From NCBI GenBank assembly GCA_964350895.1, contig CAYGMG010000185.1:1-6817 (forward strand): a stretch of DNA of 6,817 nt, in the 5' to 3' direction. This document shows, piece by piece, positions 1 to 6,817 of the stretch. The first letter of the stretch is position 1; every line of letters begins with the position of its first letter. The position numbers and the translations under genes were made by a program. The DNA is from Pseudomarimonas sp964350895 (GTDB lineage: Bacteria; Pseudomonadota; Gammaproteobacteria; Xanthomonadales; Xanthomonadaceae). A model generated the notes under the pieces. The model was given only the letters and a program-made list of their open reading frames with translations, had not been told where the DNA came from and searched no databases.

Positions 1-9
1 TGACTCGGG

Positions 10-24
10 CTGCCCGCAGGGCAG
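10..24. repeat. Short perfect hairpin at the left edge
   Basis: CTGCCC (10-15) and GGGCAG (19-24) form a perfect 6-bp stem with a 3-nt loop. Neither strand has a following T-tract, so a terminator is not supported. It may belong to whatever lies left of the window. Confidence 0.35.
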
Positions 25-42
25 ATCGAAACGCTGTTGATC

Positions 43-85
43 TTGCTTGCAAGAATAAAGACCCATTCGCCGGCCAGGGCGAACG
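43..85 (+). repeat. Left copy of a terminal inverted repeat flanking both operons
   Basis: Read on the plus strand, this copy has two blocks: TTGCTTGCAAGAA (43-55) and a 24-bp block at 62-85, separated by 6 bp. The reverse complement of 6777-6817 has the same 13-bp block (identical), a 4-bp separator, and the 24-bp block with a single A/G difference at position 76. Internal dyads are CTTGCAAG (46-53 region) and TTCGCC (66-71) with GGCGAA (78-83). It lies outside genes, just beyond the exoD stop. It resembles a dispersed extragenic repeat; no transposase gene is present between the copies. Confidence 0.8.
51..84 (-). terminator. Possible terminator of the leftward CNNM/exoD operon
   Basis: On the minus strand, 25 bp after the exoD stop, the stem TTCGCC/GGCGAA (or the alternative CCC/GGG extended by a G-T wobble) is followed by the T-rich run TCTTTATTCTT (61 to 51). 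This is a plausible but imperfect intrinsic terminator. It lies inside the left copy of the flanking repeat. Confidence 0.4.
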
Positions 86-108
86 GCCGGTTTGCGCCCC
101 TTCCGCCC

Positions 109-738
109 CTATCCCAGCGCGCTGCGCGCCCAGTCGAGGGCGCCGTCGCCGGCAAAGCCGAAGCCGATGATCATCGCGATGCCGAGGGTCCAGGCAATCA
201 GCAGGAGGGCGCCGTCGCGTTCGATCAGGGCCACCGCATAGGCCAGGATCAGCAGGCCGATCGGGTAGTTGGTCAGCGGAATCGGCAGCGAGAGCAGGAT
301 GCCGAGCAGGAGCAGCAGCAGGCCGCTGAACACGTGGCTGGCGAGGTGCTCAGTAAAGCCGGCCAGGCGCGGCTTTACCAGCCGTTCCACCCGCAGCAGC
401 CAGGGCTGCATGCGCTCGGCAAAGCGGCGGAATCGGATACGTGGAATGCCGCGTCGGCGCAGCCTCTGCGGCAGCCAGGGCGTGCGTCGCCCGAGCAGCA
501 TCTGCAGCCCGAACAGGGCGACCAGCGGACCGCTGATGGCGCCGGCGCCGGCCGGCAGCGGCAGGAAGGCGGGCAGGGTGGCGACCAGGACCATGACCCC
601 GAACGCGCGGTGGCTGAAGTGGTCGAGTAGCTCGTCAAAGCTGACCGTGGCTGCGGGCGGCACGTCGGCATCGATCGCGCCCCGGCCTATCTGCGCCAGC
701 AATCCGCTGGTGCTCAGTTCGCGGTCAGCAGGCGACAT
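109..738 (-). CDS. ExoD-family (exopolysaccharide synthesis ExoD-like) membrane protein
   Basis: This is a 209-residue integral membrane protein of the ExoD family. The family is named for Sinorhizobium ExoD, whose loss affects exopolysaccharide production and alkali tolerance; its biochemical activity is unknown. The family pattern is visible: a soluble N-terminal part (residues 1-45, including SFDELLDHF at 33-41), a hydrophobic pair around 46-82 with the typical LPAFLPLPAGAGAISG stretch (55-70) followed by LVALFGLQMLLGRRTPWLP, a basic amphipathic linker (91-125, many Arg), and three C-terminal hydrophobic segments (about 135-195). The ATG at 738 was chosen because the protein then begins MSPADREL, 4 bp after the stop of the upstream gene. 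An in-frame ATG at 807 would add 23 low-complexity residues inside that gene and is less likely. No strong ribosome-binding site is visible, so translation is probably coupled to the upstream gene. Family assignment is confident; physiological role is not. Confidence 0.85.
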   Translation of the reverse strand: MSPADRELSTSGLLAQIGRGAIDADVPPAATVSFDELLDHFSHRAFGVMVLVATLPAFLPLPAGAGAISGPLVALFGLQMLLGRRTPWLPQRLRRRGIPRIRFRRFAERMQPWLLRVERLVKPRLAGFTEHLASHVFSGLLLLLLGILLSLPIPLTNYPIGLLILAYAVALIERDGALLLIAWTLGIAMIIGFGFAGDGALDWARSALG

Positions 739-742
739 CGGT

Positions 743-2053
743 TCAGGGCAGCCCGGCGTGGTCGTCGGGGAGGCGCTGCAGCAGGAGCTTGTCGATCCGT
801 GCACCATCGAGGTCGATCACCTCGAAGCGCCAGCCGCCGTGGTCGAAATACTCGCCCGGCTGCGGGATACGGCCGAAATGGGCCATCACCAGGCCGGCCA
901 CGGTGCGGTAGTCATGGTCCTCCTCGTCGGGCAGGACCGACTGGCCGAGCAGGTCGCGCAGCTCTTCGGAGGGCAGGCTGGCATCGACCAGCAGGCTTCC
1001 GTCGGCACGACGCACCACCGGCGAGCCGGCATCCGGGGCGTCGTCGTTGCCGGGCAGCCGGCCAAGCACCGCGCCGAGCAGATCGTTGAGGGTGACCATG
1101 CCCTGGATATCGCCGTACTCGTCGACCACCAGGGCCAGCGAGCAGCCTTCTTCACGGAACAGATCCATCAGGTTGAGTGCGCGCGTGCCCTCAGCGACGA
1201 ACAGGGCGGGGCGCAGCTCGCGGAACAGATCGAGGCGCCGGCTGCCGATCCTGCCGGCCAGATTCTTTACCTCGAGTATCCCCAGCACCTCCTGGTCCGA
1301 GCCGCGCAGCACCGGATAACGCGAGAATGGCGTCTCGCGCATGGTGCGCAGGTTTTCTTCGTCGCTGTTGGCCGCGTCCAGCCAGGCGATCCGCCGGCGC
1401 GGCGTCATCAGGCTGCCGGCATCGCGATCACCCAGGCGCAGGACCCGGTTCATCATGTTGCGCTCGTCGAGGTCGATCACGCCCTGCTCGTGGCTCTCCG
1501 CCACCAGCAGCCGGATCTCCTCCTCGCTGACCTTCTCCGCCGAGCTGATCTCCAGCCGCAGCAGGCGCAGCACGCCGCGGGTGGTCAGAGAGAGCAGGCG
1601 CACCGCTGGCGCCGCGAGCAGGGCGAGGCCGCGCATCGGCAGGGCCACGCGGACTGCAATGGCCTCCGGGCGGGTCAGCGCGAAGCGTTTCGGCACCAGT
1701 TCGCCCAGCACCAGGCTGAGCGATGTGATCAGCGCCACCGACAGTCCAAGGCCGATGCCTTCCGCCCACGGTGCGAGGGCAGGCAGGGCGTCGGCGAGCC
1801 AGATGCCCACGGCATCGCCGATCGCCTCGCCGCCGAAGACGCCGGTGAGGATGCCGATCAGGGTGATGCCGACCTGAACCGTCGAGAGGAAGTTCTCCGG
1901 ATGCTCGGCCAGTTCCGCGGCCGCGCGCGCCCGGCGGCTGGTCGCGGCCAGCTCCCGGAGGCGGCTCTTGCGGGCGGTGACCACGGCCATTTCCGACATG
2001 GCGAAAAAGCCGTTGCAGAGCACCAGGATCAGGACGACAAGAAGTTCGGTCAT
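743..2053 (-). CDS. CNNM/CBS-domain 'hemolysin family' membrane protein (CorC/YtfL-like)
   Basis: The product is a 436-residue protein of the widespread CNNM-transmembrane plus CBS-pair plus CorC_HlyC family, often annotated as hemolysin or UPF0053. Relatives are implicated in magnesium or other divalent cation efflux; actual haemolysis is generally unproven. Domain order: CNNM/DUF21 membrane domain (about 1-190; NGFFAMSEMAVVTARKSRL at 14-32, hydrophobic segments near 3-20, 57-75, 97-118 and 136-155, signature GELVPKR at 117-123); a CBS pair (about 205-330; LMTPR at 215-219, FSRYPV at 243-248, VVDEYGDIQGMVTLNDLL at 309-326); and a C-terminal CorC_HlyC domain (about 345-430; LLVDASLPSEEL at 354-365, DYRTVAGLVM at 381-390). 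All parts are intact. The ATG at 2053 gives the family's usual MTELL start; an in-frame ATG at 2095 would add 14 atypical residues upstream of the candidate promoter. Neither start has a strong Shine-Dalgarno. It leads the leftward operon and is divergent from pstS. Substrate is not deducible here. Confidence 0.9.
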   Translation of the reverse strand: MTELLVVLILVLCNGFFAMSEMAVVTARKSRLRELAATSRRARAAAELAEHPENFLSTVQVGITLIGILTGVFGGEAIGDAVGIWLADALPALAPWAEGIGLGLSVALITSLSLVLGELVPKRFALTRPEAIAVRVALPMRGLALLAAPAVRLLSLTTRGVLRLLRLEISSAEKVSEEEIRLLVAESHEQGVIDLDERNMMNRVLRLGDRDAGSLMTPRRRIAWLDAANSDEENLRTMRETPFSRYPVLRGSDQEVLGILEVKNLAGRIGSRRLDLFRELRPALFVAEGTRALNLMDLFREEGCSLALVVDEYGDIQGMVTLNDLLGAVLGRLPGNDDAPDAGSPVVRRADGSLLVDASLPSEELRDLLGQSVLPDEEDHDYRTVAGLVMAHFGRIPQPGEYFDHGGWRFEVIDLDGARIDKLLLQRLPDDHAGLP

Positions 2054-2077
2054 GGGGAGCAGCAGACGTGGACGCCG

Positions 2078-2083
2078 AGTGTA
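2078..2083 (-). promoter_or_regulatory. Candidate -10 element for the leftward CNNM/exoD operon
   Basis: On the minus strand the hexamer TACACT (4 of 6 to TATAAT, with the conserved TA...T) lies 24 bp before the ATG at 2053. A start site about 7 bp downstream would leave a leader of about 18 nt. No convincing -35 lies at 16-18 bp; CTGAAG at a 19-bp spacing is only a weak match. The position supports the ATG at 2053 over the one at 2095, which would lie upstream of this promoter. The call rests on a short motif and stays tentative. Confidence 0.3.
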
Positions 2084-2137
2084 GCAGCGCGCCATGGCGG
2101 GACTTCAGGGCCGGCAGGGAGCCGACCAAAGTCGCGG

Positions 2138-2155
2138 CTGACATGTTCCTGTAAC
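2138..2155 (+). promoter_or_regulatory. PhoB box (Pho box) upstream of pstS
   Basis: The 18-bp element CTGACATGTTCCTGTAAC consists of two 7-bp direct repeats, CTGACAT and CTGTAAC, separated by the 4-bp spacer GTTC. This matches the known PhoB-box layout (two CTGTCAT-like units at 11-bp spacing). A third, degenerate unit, GCGTAAT at 2160-2166, continues the 11-bp phase. The element lies about 85 bp before the pstS start, in the orientation expected for activating pst. PhoB boxes replace the -35 element. Ten bases after the box comes TAGTTT (2166-2171), and TAATAG overlaps it at 2163-2168; both are weak -10 candidates. Phosphate starvation would therefore be the inducing signal. Confidence 0.75.
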
Positions 2156-2162
2156 AATAGCG

Positions 2163-2171
2163 TAATAGTTT
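2163..2171 (+). promoter_or_regulatory. Weak -10 region of the pst promoter
   Basis: The A/T-rich patch TAATAGTTT follows the PhoB box at the spacing seen in PhoB-activated promoters: TAGTTT begins 10 bp after the box, as the -10 of E. coli phoA does. Each hexamer reading, TAATAG or TAGTTT, matches TATAAT at only 3 of 6 positions, which is compatible with an activator-dependent promoter. The predicted transcription start is about 2175-2178. Confidence 0.4.
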
Positions 2172-2175
2172 GACC

Positions 2176-2208
2176 GGACCGATTCCGGTCCCTCGCCACC
2201 TGCGTGGC
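2176..2208 (+). other. Two tandem hairpins in the presumed pstS 5' leader
   Basis: Two perfect short inverted repeats sit between the predicted start of transcription and the pstS ribosome-binding site. The first is GGACCG-ATTC-CGGTCC (2176-2191), with an alternative pairing GACCGG (2172-2177) to CCGGTC (2185-2190). The second is GCCAC-CTGC-GTGGC (2195-2208). Neither is followed by a T-tract, so they do not look like terminators. A hairpin at the very 5' end of a transcript can stabilise the mRNA, but that role is inference here. A shorter leader starting at 2178 or later would disrupt the first stem. Confidence 0.45.
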
Positions 2209-2239
2209 TGGAGGGGACTGTCACTTTCCGAGGATACCC

Positions 2240-3277
<1,038 letters not shown>

Positions 3278-3325
3278 GCTGCGGCCCGCTCTGAGCTGTT
3301 GCCCGACCCCACCCAGGACGCCGAC
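3278..3325 (+). other. pstS-pstC intergenic spacer with pstC ribosome-binding site
   Basis: This 48-bp spacer is the largest gap in the pst operon. It contains AGGA at 3315-3318, 7 nt before the GTG at 3326, which argues for that pstC start. No strong terminator or attenuator hairpin is visible; only the 4-bp stem GCAG/CTGC (3271-3282) spans the pstS stop. Confidence 0.6.
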
Positions 3326-4261
3326 GTGAGCGACGCTGCCCTCAGCCCCGCCGCCGTGCCGCGCCGCGATCTGCGGCGACGGCGATTCCGCCACCTGTCC
3401 GAGTCGCTGATCGAGAGCGCCCTGCTGCTCGCAGCGCTCTCGGCGGTGGCGATCACGGTGTCGATCGTGGTCATCCTGGTCTACGAGTCGAGTGCCTTCT
3501 TCGCCAAGGTGCCGGTTTGGACCTTCCTGACCGACACCCAGTGGACGCCGCTGTTCGCCAACGCCCGCTACGGCATCCTGCCGCTGCTCGGCGGCACCCT
3601 GATGACCTCGCTGATCGCGCTGTGCTTTGCCGTCCCGCTCGGCACCATCACCGCGATCTACCTGTCCGAGTTCGCCTCGCCGAAAGTGCGTGAGGTGGTG
3701 AAGCCGATCCTCGAGCTGATCGCCGGCGTACCGACCGTAGTGTTCGGCTACTTCGCCCTGCTGTTCGTGACCCCGCTGCTGCAGAAGTTCATCCCCGGCC
3801 TGCCCGGCTTCAACATGCTTGGCCCGGGCATCGTCATCGGGATCATGATCGTCCCCTATATCAGCTCGCTGTCCGAGGACGCCATGCGAGCGGTGCCGAT
3901 GCACTTCCGCGAAGCATCGTTCGCGATGGGCGCCAGCCGCTTCCAGACCGCGGTCAAGGTGGTGATGCCCGCGGCGCTTTCCGGTGTCGTCGCTTCCTAC
4001 ATCCTCGGCGTGTCGCGGGCGGTGGGCGAGACCATGGTGGTCGCCATTGCCGCCGGCCAGCAGCCCAACCTCACTTTTGACCCGACCGAAGCCGCGGCGA
4101 CCATCACCGCCTTCATCGTCCAGGTCTCCAAGGGTGATGTGCCGCACGAGTCGATCGCCTACCAGAGCATCTTCGCCGCCGGCCTGACCCTGTTCGTGCT
4201 GACCCTGCTGTTCAACGTGCTCGGCTACTTCATCCGCAAGCGCTTCCGCGAGGCCTACTGA
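3326..4261 (+). CDS. pstC: Phosphate ABC transporter permease PstC
   Basis: PstC is one of the two inner-membrane permease subunits of the PstSCAB importer. From the GTG at 3326 the protein has 311 residues, a usual size for short-form PstC. A basic cytoplasmic N-terminus (RRDLRRRRFRH, 13-23) is followed by six hydrophobic segments at about 31-52, 85-113, 128-150, 164-183, 221-243 and 283-303. The permease EAA loop, which docks onto the ATPase, runs from E196-A-S through G202 to about P215. The motif LGVSRAVGETMVV (227-239) is typical of PstC/PstA. An in-frame TTG at 3299 would add nine residues but has a poor ribosome-binding site; the GTG has AGGA 7 nt upstream. The stop at 4259-4261 leaves one base before pstA. 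Longer PstC proteins with a large N-terminal extension occur in Pseudomonas; this one lacks it. Confidence 0.93.
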   Translation: MSDAALSPAAVPRRDLRRRRFRHLSESLIESALLLAALSAVAITVSIVVILVYESSAFFAKVPVWTFLTDTQWTPLFANARYGILPLLGGTLMTSLIALCFAVPLGTITAIYLSEFASPKVREVVKPILELIAGVPTVVFGYFALLFVTPLLQKFIPGLPGFNMLGPGIVIGIMIVPYISSLSEDAMRAVPMHFREASFAMGASRFQTAVKVVMPAALSGVVASYILGVSRAVGETMVVAIAAGQQPNLTFDPTEAAATITAFIVQVSKGDVPHESIAYQSIFAAGLTLFVLTLLFNVLGYFIRKRFREAY

Positions 4262-4262
4262 T

Positions 4263-5183
4263 ATGGCGCTCGAAACCACCGAGATCCGCGGGCTGATCGC
4301 CCGCCACAAGCTGCGCGACATGGCCTTCGATGTGCTCGGCCTGATCGTCATGCTGCTCTTGCTGTTCATCCTTGCCGCGCTTTTCGTCAAGCTGACCATC
4401 GACGGCTGGGACCGGCTCGGCCTGGACTTCTTCCAGAACTTCCCCTCGCGGCGCGCGGTGCAGGCGGGCATCCTGCCGGCCTGGGTCGGCTCGGTCCTGG
4501 TCATGCTGGTCACTGCGGTATCGGCAGTGCCGGTCGGTGTGGCGGCAGGCGTGTGGCTGGAGGAGTACGCGCCGAAGAACTGGTTCACCGAGATCGTCGA
4601 GATCAACGTCAACAACCTCGCCGGCGTGCCCTCGATCATCTACGGCCTGCTTGGCCTTGGTTTGCTGGTGCACGGACTTGGCCTTGGCGCCAGCGTGCTC
4701 GCCGCTGGCCTGACCCTGGCGATGATGATCCTGCCGGTGGTCGTGGTGGCGACCCGCGAGTCGATTCGCGCGGTGCCGCAGACCATCCGCGAGGCCGCCT
4801 ATGGTCTGGGCGCTACCCGCTGGCAGGTGACCCGCGACCACGTGCTGCCGTATTCGGTCGCCGGCATCCTGACCGGGGTAATCATCGGCTTGTCACGCGC
4901 CATCGGCGAAACCGCGCCCCTGATCACCATCGGCGCGGTGGCCTTCATCGCCTTCCTGCCGCCGGCTCCGGTCGATGCAAGCTTTCCGTTCATCAACTTC
5001 GACTGGCTCAGCACGCCGTTTACGGTGATGCCGATCCAGATGTTCAACTGGGTCTCGCGTCCGGATCCGGCCTTTCAGCAGACCGCCGCCGCTGCCGGCG
5101 TGGTCCTGGTCGCCCTGACCCTGCTGATGAACGGCACCGCCATCTTTCTTCGTTACCGGGCGCGCAAGCGCATCAAGTGGTGA
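4263..5183 (+). CDS. pstA: Phosphate ABC transporter permease PstA
   Basis: PstA is the second permease subunit and pairs with PstC to form the phosphate pathway across the inner membrane. The protein has 306 residues. Hydrophobic segments lie at about 22-44, 74-98, 117-138, 143-163, 199-233 and 274-297. The EAA loop is clear: E177-A-A, G183 and LP at 195-196, followed by GLSRAIGETAPLITIGA (209-225), characteristic of PstA. The ATG at 4263 comes one base after the pstC stop; GAGG at 4250-4253, inside the end of pstC, is its ribosome-binding site, so translation of the two permeases is probably coupled. The basic tail RYRARKRIKW is presumably cytoplasmic. No missing motifs or frameshifts are seen. 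Confidence 0.95.
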   Translation: MALETTEIRGLIARHKLRDMAFDVLGLIVMLLLLFILAALFVKLTIDGWDRLGLDFFQNFPSRRAVQAGILPAWVGSVLVMLVTAVSAVPVGVAAGVWLEEYAPKNWFTEIVEINVNNLAGVPSIIYGLLGLGLLVHGLGLGASVLAAGLTLAMMILPVVVVATRESIRAVPQTIREAAYGLGATRWQVTRDHVLPYSVAGILTGVIIGLSRAIGETAPLITIGAVAFIAFLPPAPVDASFPFINFDWLSTPFTVMPIQMFNWVSRPDPAFQQTAAAAGVVLVALTLLMNGTAIFLRYRARKRIKW

Positions 5184-5188
5184 ACCCG

Positions 5189-5968
5189 ATGTCTTCAACT
5201 GGAAAGCCCGCGGCCAAGGCCGAGGTCCGTGACCTGAGCTTCTACTACGGCGATTTCGCCGCGCTCAAGAATGTCAGCCTGGAAGTCGCAGAACACGAGG
5301 TTACCGCGCTGATCGGTCCTTCAGGCTGCGGCAAGTCGACCCTGCTGCGCTGCTTCAACCGTATGCATGACCTGTATCCGGGCAGCCGCTACGACGGCGA
5401 GATCCGCCTGTTCCCGGACGACGTCGACCTGCTGGCCAAGGACATCGATCCGGTGGAAACCCGGATCCGCATCGGCATGGTGTTCCAGAAGCCGAATCCG
5501 TTCCCCAAGTCGATCTTCGAGAACGTCGCCTACGGTCTGCGCATCCTCGGCGAGAAGCGCCGCGGCGTGATCGCCGACAAGGTCGAGAAGGCGCTGCGCG
5601 ATGCGGCGCTGTGGGACGAGGTCAAGGATCGCCTGGACAATCTGGCGACCAGCCTTTCGGGCGGACAGCAGCAGCGCCTGTGCATCGCTCGCGCCTTGGC
5701 CACCGAGCCGGAGATCCTGCTGTTCGACGAGCCGACCTCGGCGCTCGATCCGATCGCCACCGCCAGCATCGAAGAGCTGATCATCGAGCTGAAGAAGCGC
5801 GTAACGATTCTCATCGTGACCCACAACATGCAGCAGGCCGGTCGCATCTCCAAGTACACTGCGTTCATGTACATCGGAGAGCTGGTGGAGTTCGGCGAGA
5901 CCGAACAGATCTTCACCCGCCCGAAGAAGGAACAGACCGAGAACTACATCACCGGCCGCTTCGGCTGA
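5189..5968 (+). CDS. pstB: Phosphate ABC transporter ATP-binding protein PstB
   Basis: PstB is the cytoplasmic ATPase that powers phosphate import through PstCA. The 259-residue protein has every ABC motif: A-loop aromatic near Y20, Walker A GPSGCGKST (43-51), Q-loop VFQKPNPFP (98-106, a PstB hallmark), signature LSGGQQQR (156-163), Walker B LLFDEP with catalytic E181 (177-182), D-loop SALD (184-187) and switch histidine H212 in THNMQQA. The C-terminus ends TENYITGRFG, also typical of PstB. The ATG at 5189 lies 5 nt after the pstA stop; GGTGA at 5179-5183 could serve as its Shine-Dalgarno. An in-frame GTG at 5180 that overlaps the pstA stop (GTGA) would add three residues and cannot be excluded. 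Confidence 0.96.
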   Translation: MSSTGKPAAKAEVRDLSFYYGDFAALKNVSLEVAEHEVTALIGPSGCGKSTLLRCFNRMHDLYPGSRYDGEIRLFPDDVDLLAKDIDPVETRIRIGMVFQKPNPFPKSIFENVAYGLRILGEKRRGVIADKVEKALRDAALWDEVKDRLDNLATSLSGGQQQRLCIARALATEPEILLFDEPTSALDPIATASIEELIIELKKRVTILIVTHNMQQAGRISKYTAFMYIGELVEFGETEQIFTRPKKEQTENYITGRFG

Positions 5969-5970
5969 CC

Positions 5971-5979
5971 GGGAGGGAG
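5971..5979 (+). promoter_or_regulatory. Strong ribosome-binding site of phoU
   Basis: The purine run GGGAGGGAG ends 6 nt before the phoU ATG at 5986, inside the 17-bp pstB-phoU gap. It is among the strongest ribosome-binding sites in the operon and fixes the phoU start. Confidence 0.75.
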
Positions 5980-5985
5980 CGCAGC

Positions 5986-6690
5986 ATGAACGTGTCGCAC
6001 ACCGGGCATACCATCAAGAAGTTCGACGAGGAGCTCGGCACCCTGCGGGATCTGGTCCTGAGCATGGGCGGTCTGGTCGAAGAACAGCTGCGCCGCGCGG
6101 TCGAAGCTCTGGAGAAGCGCGATGTCGCGCTGGCCCGCGAAGTGATCGCCGGAGACCGCGAGATCGACCGCATCGAGCTCAAGGCCGATGAGGAAATCGA
6201 ACACCTGCTCGCCCTGCGCACGCCGCTGGGCGTCGACCTGCGCACCGTGCTGACCTTGTCGAAAACGGTCAACGATCTGGAGCGGATTGGTGACGAGGCG
6301 AAGAAGGTCGCCCGCACTGCGCGCGATCTTGAAGAGCGCGCCGACAGCGCCGGCCGTGGTGCCTGCATCCCCGCGGTCTCCGGACTTGCCCGCACCGCCA
6401 TCGACATGCTGCACGGCGCGCTCGACGCCCTGGTCCGGCTCGACCTCGACCAGGCCGAGAAGATCCGCAAGGGCGACGACACCGTCGACGCCGCCTTCGT
6501 TGGCTGCATCCGGCAGATCGTCGCCCACATGGGCGAGAACCCGGAGAGCGTAGAGACCGGCGTCCAGCTGCTGTTCGCCGCCAAGGGCCTCGAGCGCATC
6601 GGCGACCACGCCAAGAACATCTCGCTCTACGTTTTCTATCTGGTCGAAGGCCGCGATCGCCGGCATCCGAAGGTCCAGCGCGAGGGCTGA
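5986..6690 (+). CDS. phoU: Phosphate signalling regulator PhoU
   Basis: PhoU is a cytoplasmic all-helical protein that links the Pst transporter to the PhoR sensor kinase, keeping the Pho regulon off when phosphate is plentiful and limiting uptake. The protein has 234 residues, close to the 241 of E. coli PhoU, and shows the expected two-fold repeat of three-helix bundles. The metal-binding motifs are intact: NDLERIGDEAKKVA (96-109; E99, D103) and KGLERIGDHAKNIS (200-213; E203, D207). The N-terminus HTIKKFDEELGTLRDLVLSMGGLVEEQL (8-35) also matches the family. It is last in the operon, after pstB, the usual place. The partners PhoR and PhoB are not in this window. Confidence 0.95.
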   Translation: MNVSHTGHTIKKFDEELGTLRDLVLSMGGLVEEQLRRAVEALEKRDVALAREVIAGDREIDRIELKADEEIEHLLALRTPLGVDLRTVLTLSKTVNDLERIGDEAKKVARTARDLEERADSAGRGACIPAVSGLARTAIDMLHGALDALVRLDLDQAEKIRKGDDTVDAAFVGCIRQIVAHMGENPESVETGVQLLFAAKGLERIGDHAKNISLYVFYLVEGRDRRHPKVQREG

Positions 6691-6696
6691 GCGGCA

Positions 6697-6728
6697 GAGC
6701 GGCCACCTCGCTCCGCCGGGGGGCGCTC
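6697..6728. repeat. Imperfect GC-rich stem-loop after phoU (REP-like)
   Basis: GAGCG (6697-6701) pairs with CGCTC (6724-6728), and further C-G pairs continue inward with mismatches. No T-tract follows directly. On the minus strand the adjoining bases read CCGTAGGAGCG, which resembles the start of REP elements known in Pseudomonas; that likeness is from memory and unverified. Confidence 0.35.
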
Positions 6729-6765
6729 CTACGGATGGCTTCGCTTTGCGACGGTCTGCTTCGGG

Positions 6766-6778
6766 CGCACAGTGTGCG
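6766..6778. repeat. Perfect 13-bp palindrome downstream of phoU
   Basis: CGCACA-G-TGTGCG is a perfect dyad with a single central base. It directly abuts, and overlaps by 2 bp, the right copy of the flanking repeat, and GGGCG (6763-6767) can alternatively pair with CGCCC (6781-6785). It could be a protein-binding site or part of a compound repeat. No function can be assigned. Confidence 0.5.
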
Positions 6779-6817
6779 TTCGCCCCGGCCGGCGAATGGG
6801 GCCTTTCTTGCAAGCAA
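6777..6817 (-). repeat. Right copy of the terminal inverted repeat
   Basis: This is the inverted partner of 43-85: the 24-bp block lies at 6777-6800 (one mismatch) and the 13-bp block at 6805-6817 (identical), with a 4-bp separator. The window ends exactly where the similarity ends, so whether it extends further cannot be seen. It carries the dyad TTCGCC (6779-6784) / GGCGAA (6791-6796). Confidence 0.8.
6779..6812 (+). terminator. Possible terminator of the pst-phoU operon
   Basis: In the plus direction, about 90 bp after the phoU stop, GCCCC (6782-6786) can pair with GGGGC (6798-6802), followed at once by CTTTCTT. The competing stem TTCGCC/GGCGAA overlaps it. The T-run is short and interrupted, so this is a weak intrinsic terminator candidate. 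It sits within the right flanking repeat, in the same orientation relative to its operon as the left copy. Confidence 0.4.

Noticed and set aside
739..807. ATG at 807 as the start of the exoD-family gene
   Set aside because: The extra 23 residues are a Ser/Thr/Cys/Pro-rich out-of-frame reading of the CNNM gene's end, and the ATG at 738 gives the compact family-like N-terminus and normal operon spacing.
269..2173. A 634-codon open frame on the plus strand across exoD and the CNNM gene
   Set aside because: The minus-strand genes show clear family motifs. This frame is low-complexity, Arg/Gln/Ala-rich, and has no family features, so it is a shadow.
2204..2239. GTG at 2204 as the start of pstS
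   Set aside because: It would add 12 residues ahead of a perfect lipoprotein signal peptide and lies in the stem of the leader hairpin, while the ATG at 2240 has a good ribosome-binding site.

Overview
The window is GC-rich, densely coding DNA that looks like a Gram-negative bacterial chromosome, most likely a gammaproteobacterium of Pseudomonas/Stutzerimonas type or a relative. The evidence is the codon bias, a recognisable PhoB box, short GC-rich intergenic hairpin repeats, and the protein families present. I cannot assign a species from the sequence alone.

Layout: two operons diverge from a shared 186-bp intergenic region (2054-2239). Leftward (minus strand) lie a CNNM/CBS 'hemolysin-family' membrane protein (743-2053) and, 4 bp behind it, a small ExoD-family membrane protein (109-738). 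Rightward (plus strand) lies a complete, tightly packed high-affinity phosphate uptake operon, pstS-pstC-pstA-pstB-phoU (2240-6690). The gaps between its genes are 48, 1, 5 and 17 bp. The intergenic region holds a good PhoB box (2138-2155) on the pst side, a weak -10-like element, and two short hairpins in the presumed pstS leader. A weak candidate promoter for the leftward operon lies at 2078-2083.

How the genes work together: PstS captures phosphate in the periplasm. Here it is predicted to be a lipid-anchored protein rather than a free one. PstC and PstA form the membrane channel, PstB hydrolyses ATP to drive import, and PhoU reports transporter state to the PhoR/PhoB two-component system, which is not in this window. 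PhoB would in turn activate the operon through the box upstream of pstS. The leftward pair has no demonstrated link to phosphate; it merely shares the intergenic region.

The two ends of the window, each just beyond the last gene of one operon, carry two copies of one short repeat in inverted orientation (43-85 and 6777-6817). Each copy forms a hairpin followed, in the direction of the incoming operon, by a T-rich stretch, so they may be dispersed repeats serving as terminators. I see no evidence of an undescribed multi-gene system. The main points of interest are these flanking repeats, the lipoprotein-type PstS with a cysteine pair, and the PhoB box and leader architecture.
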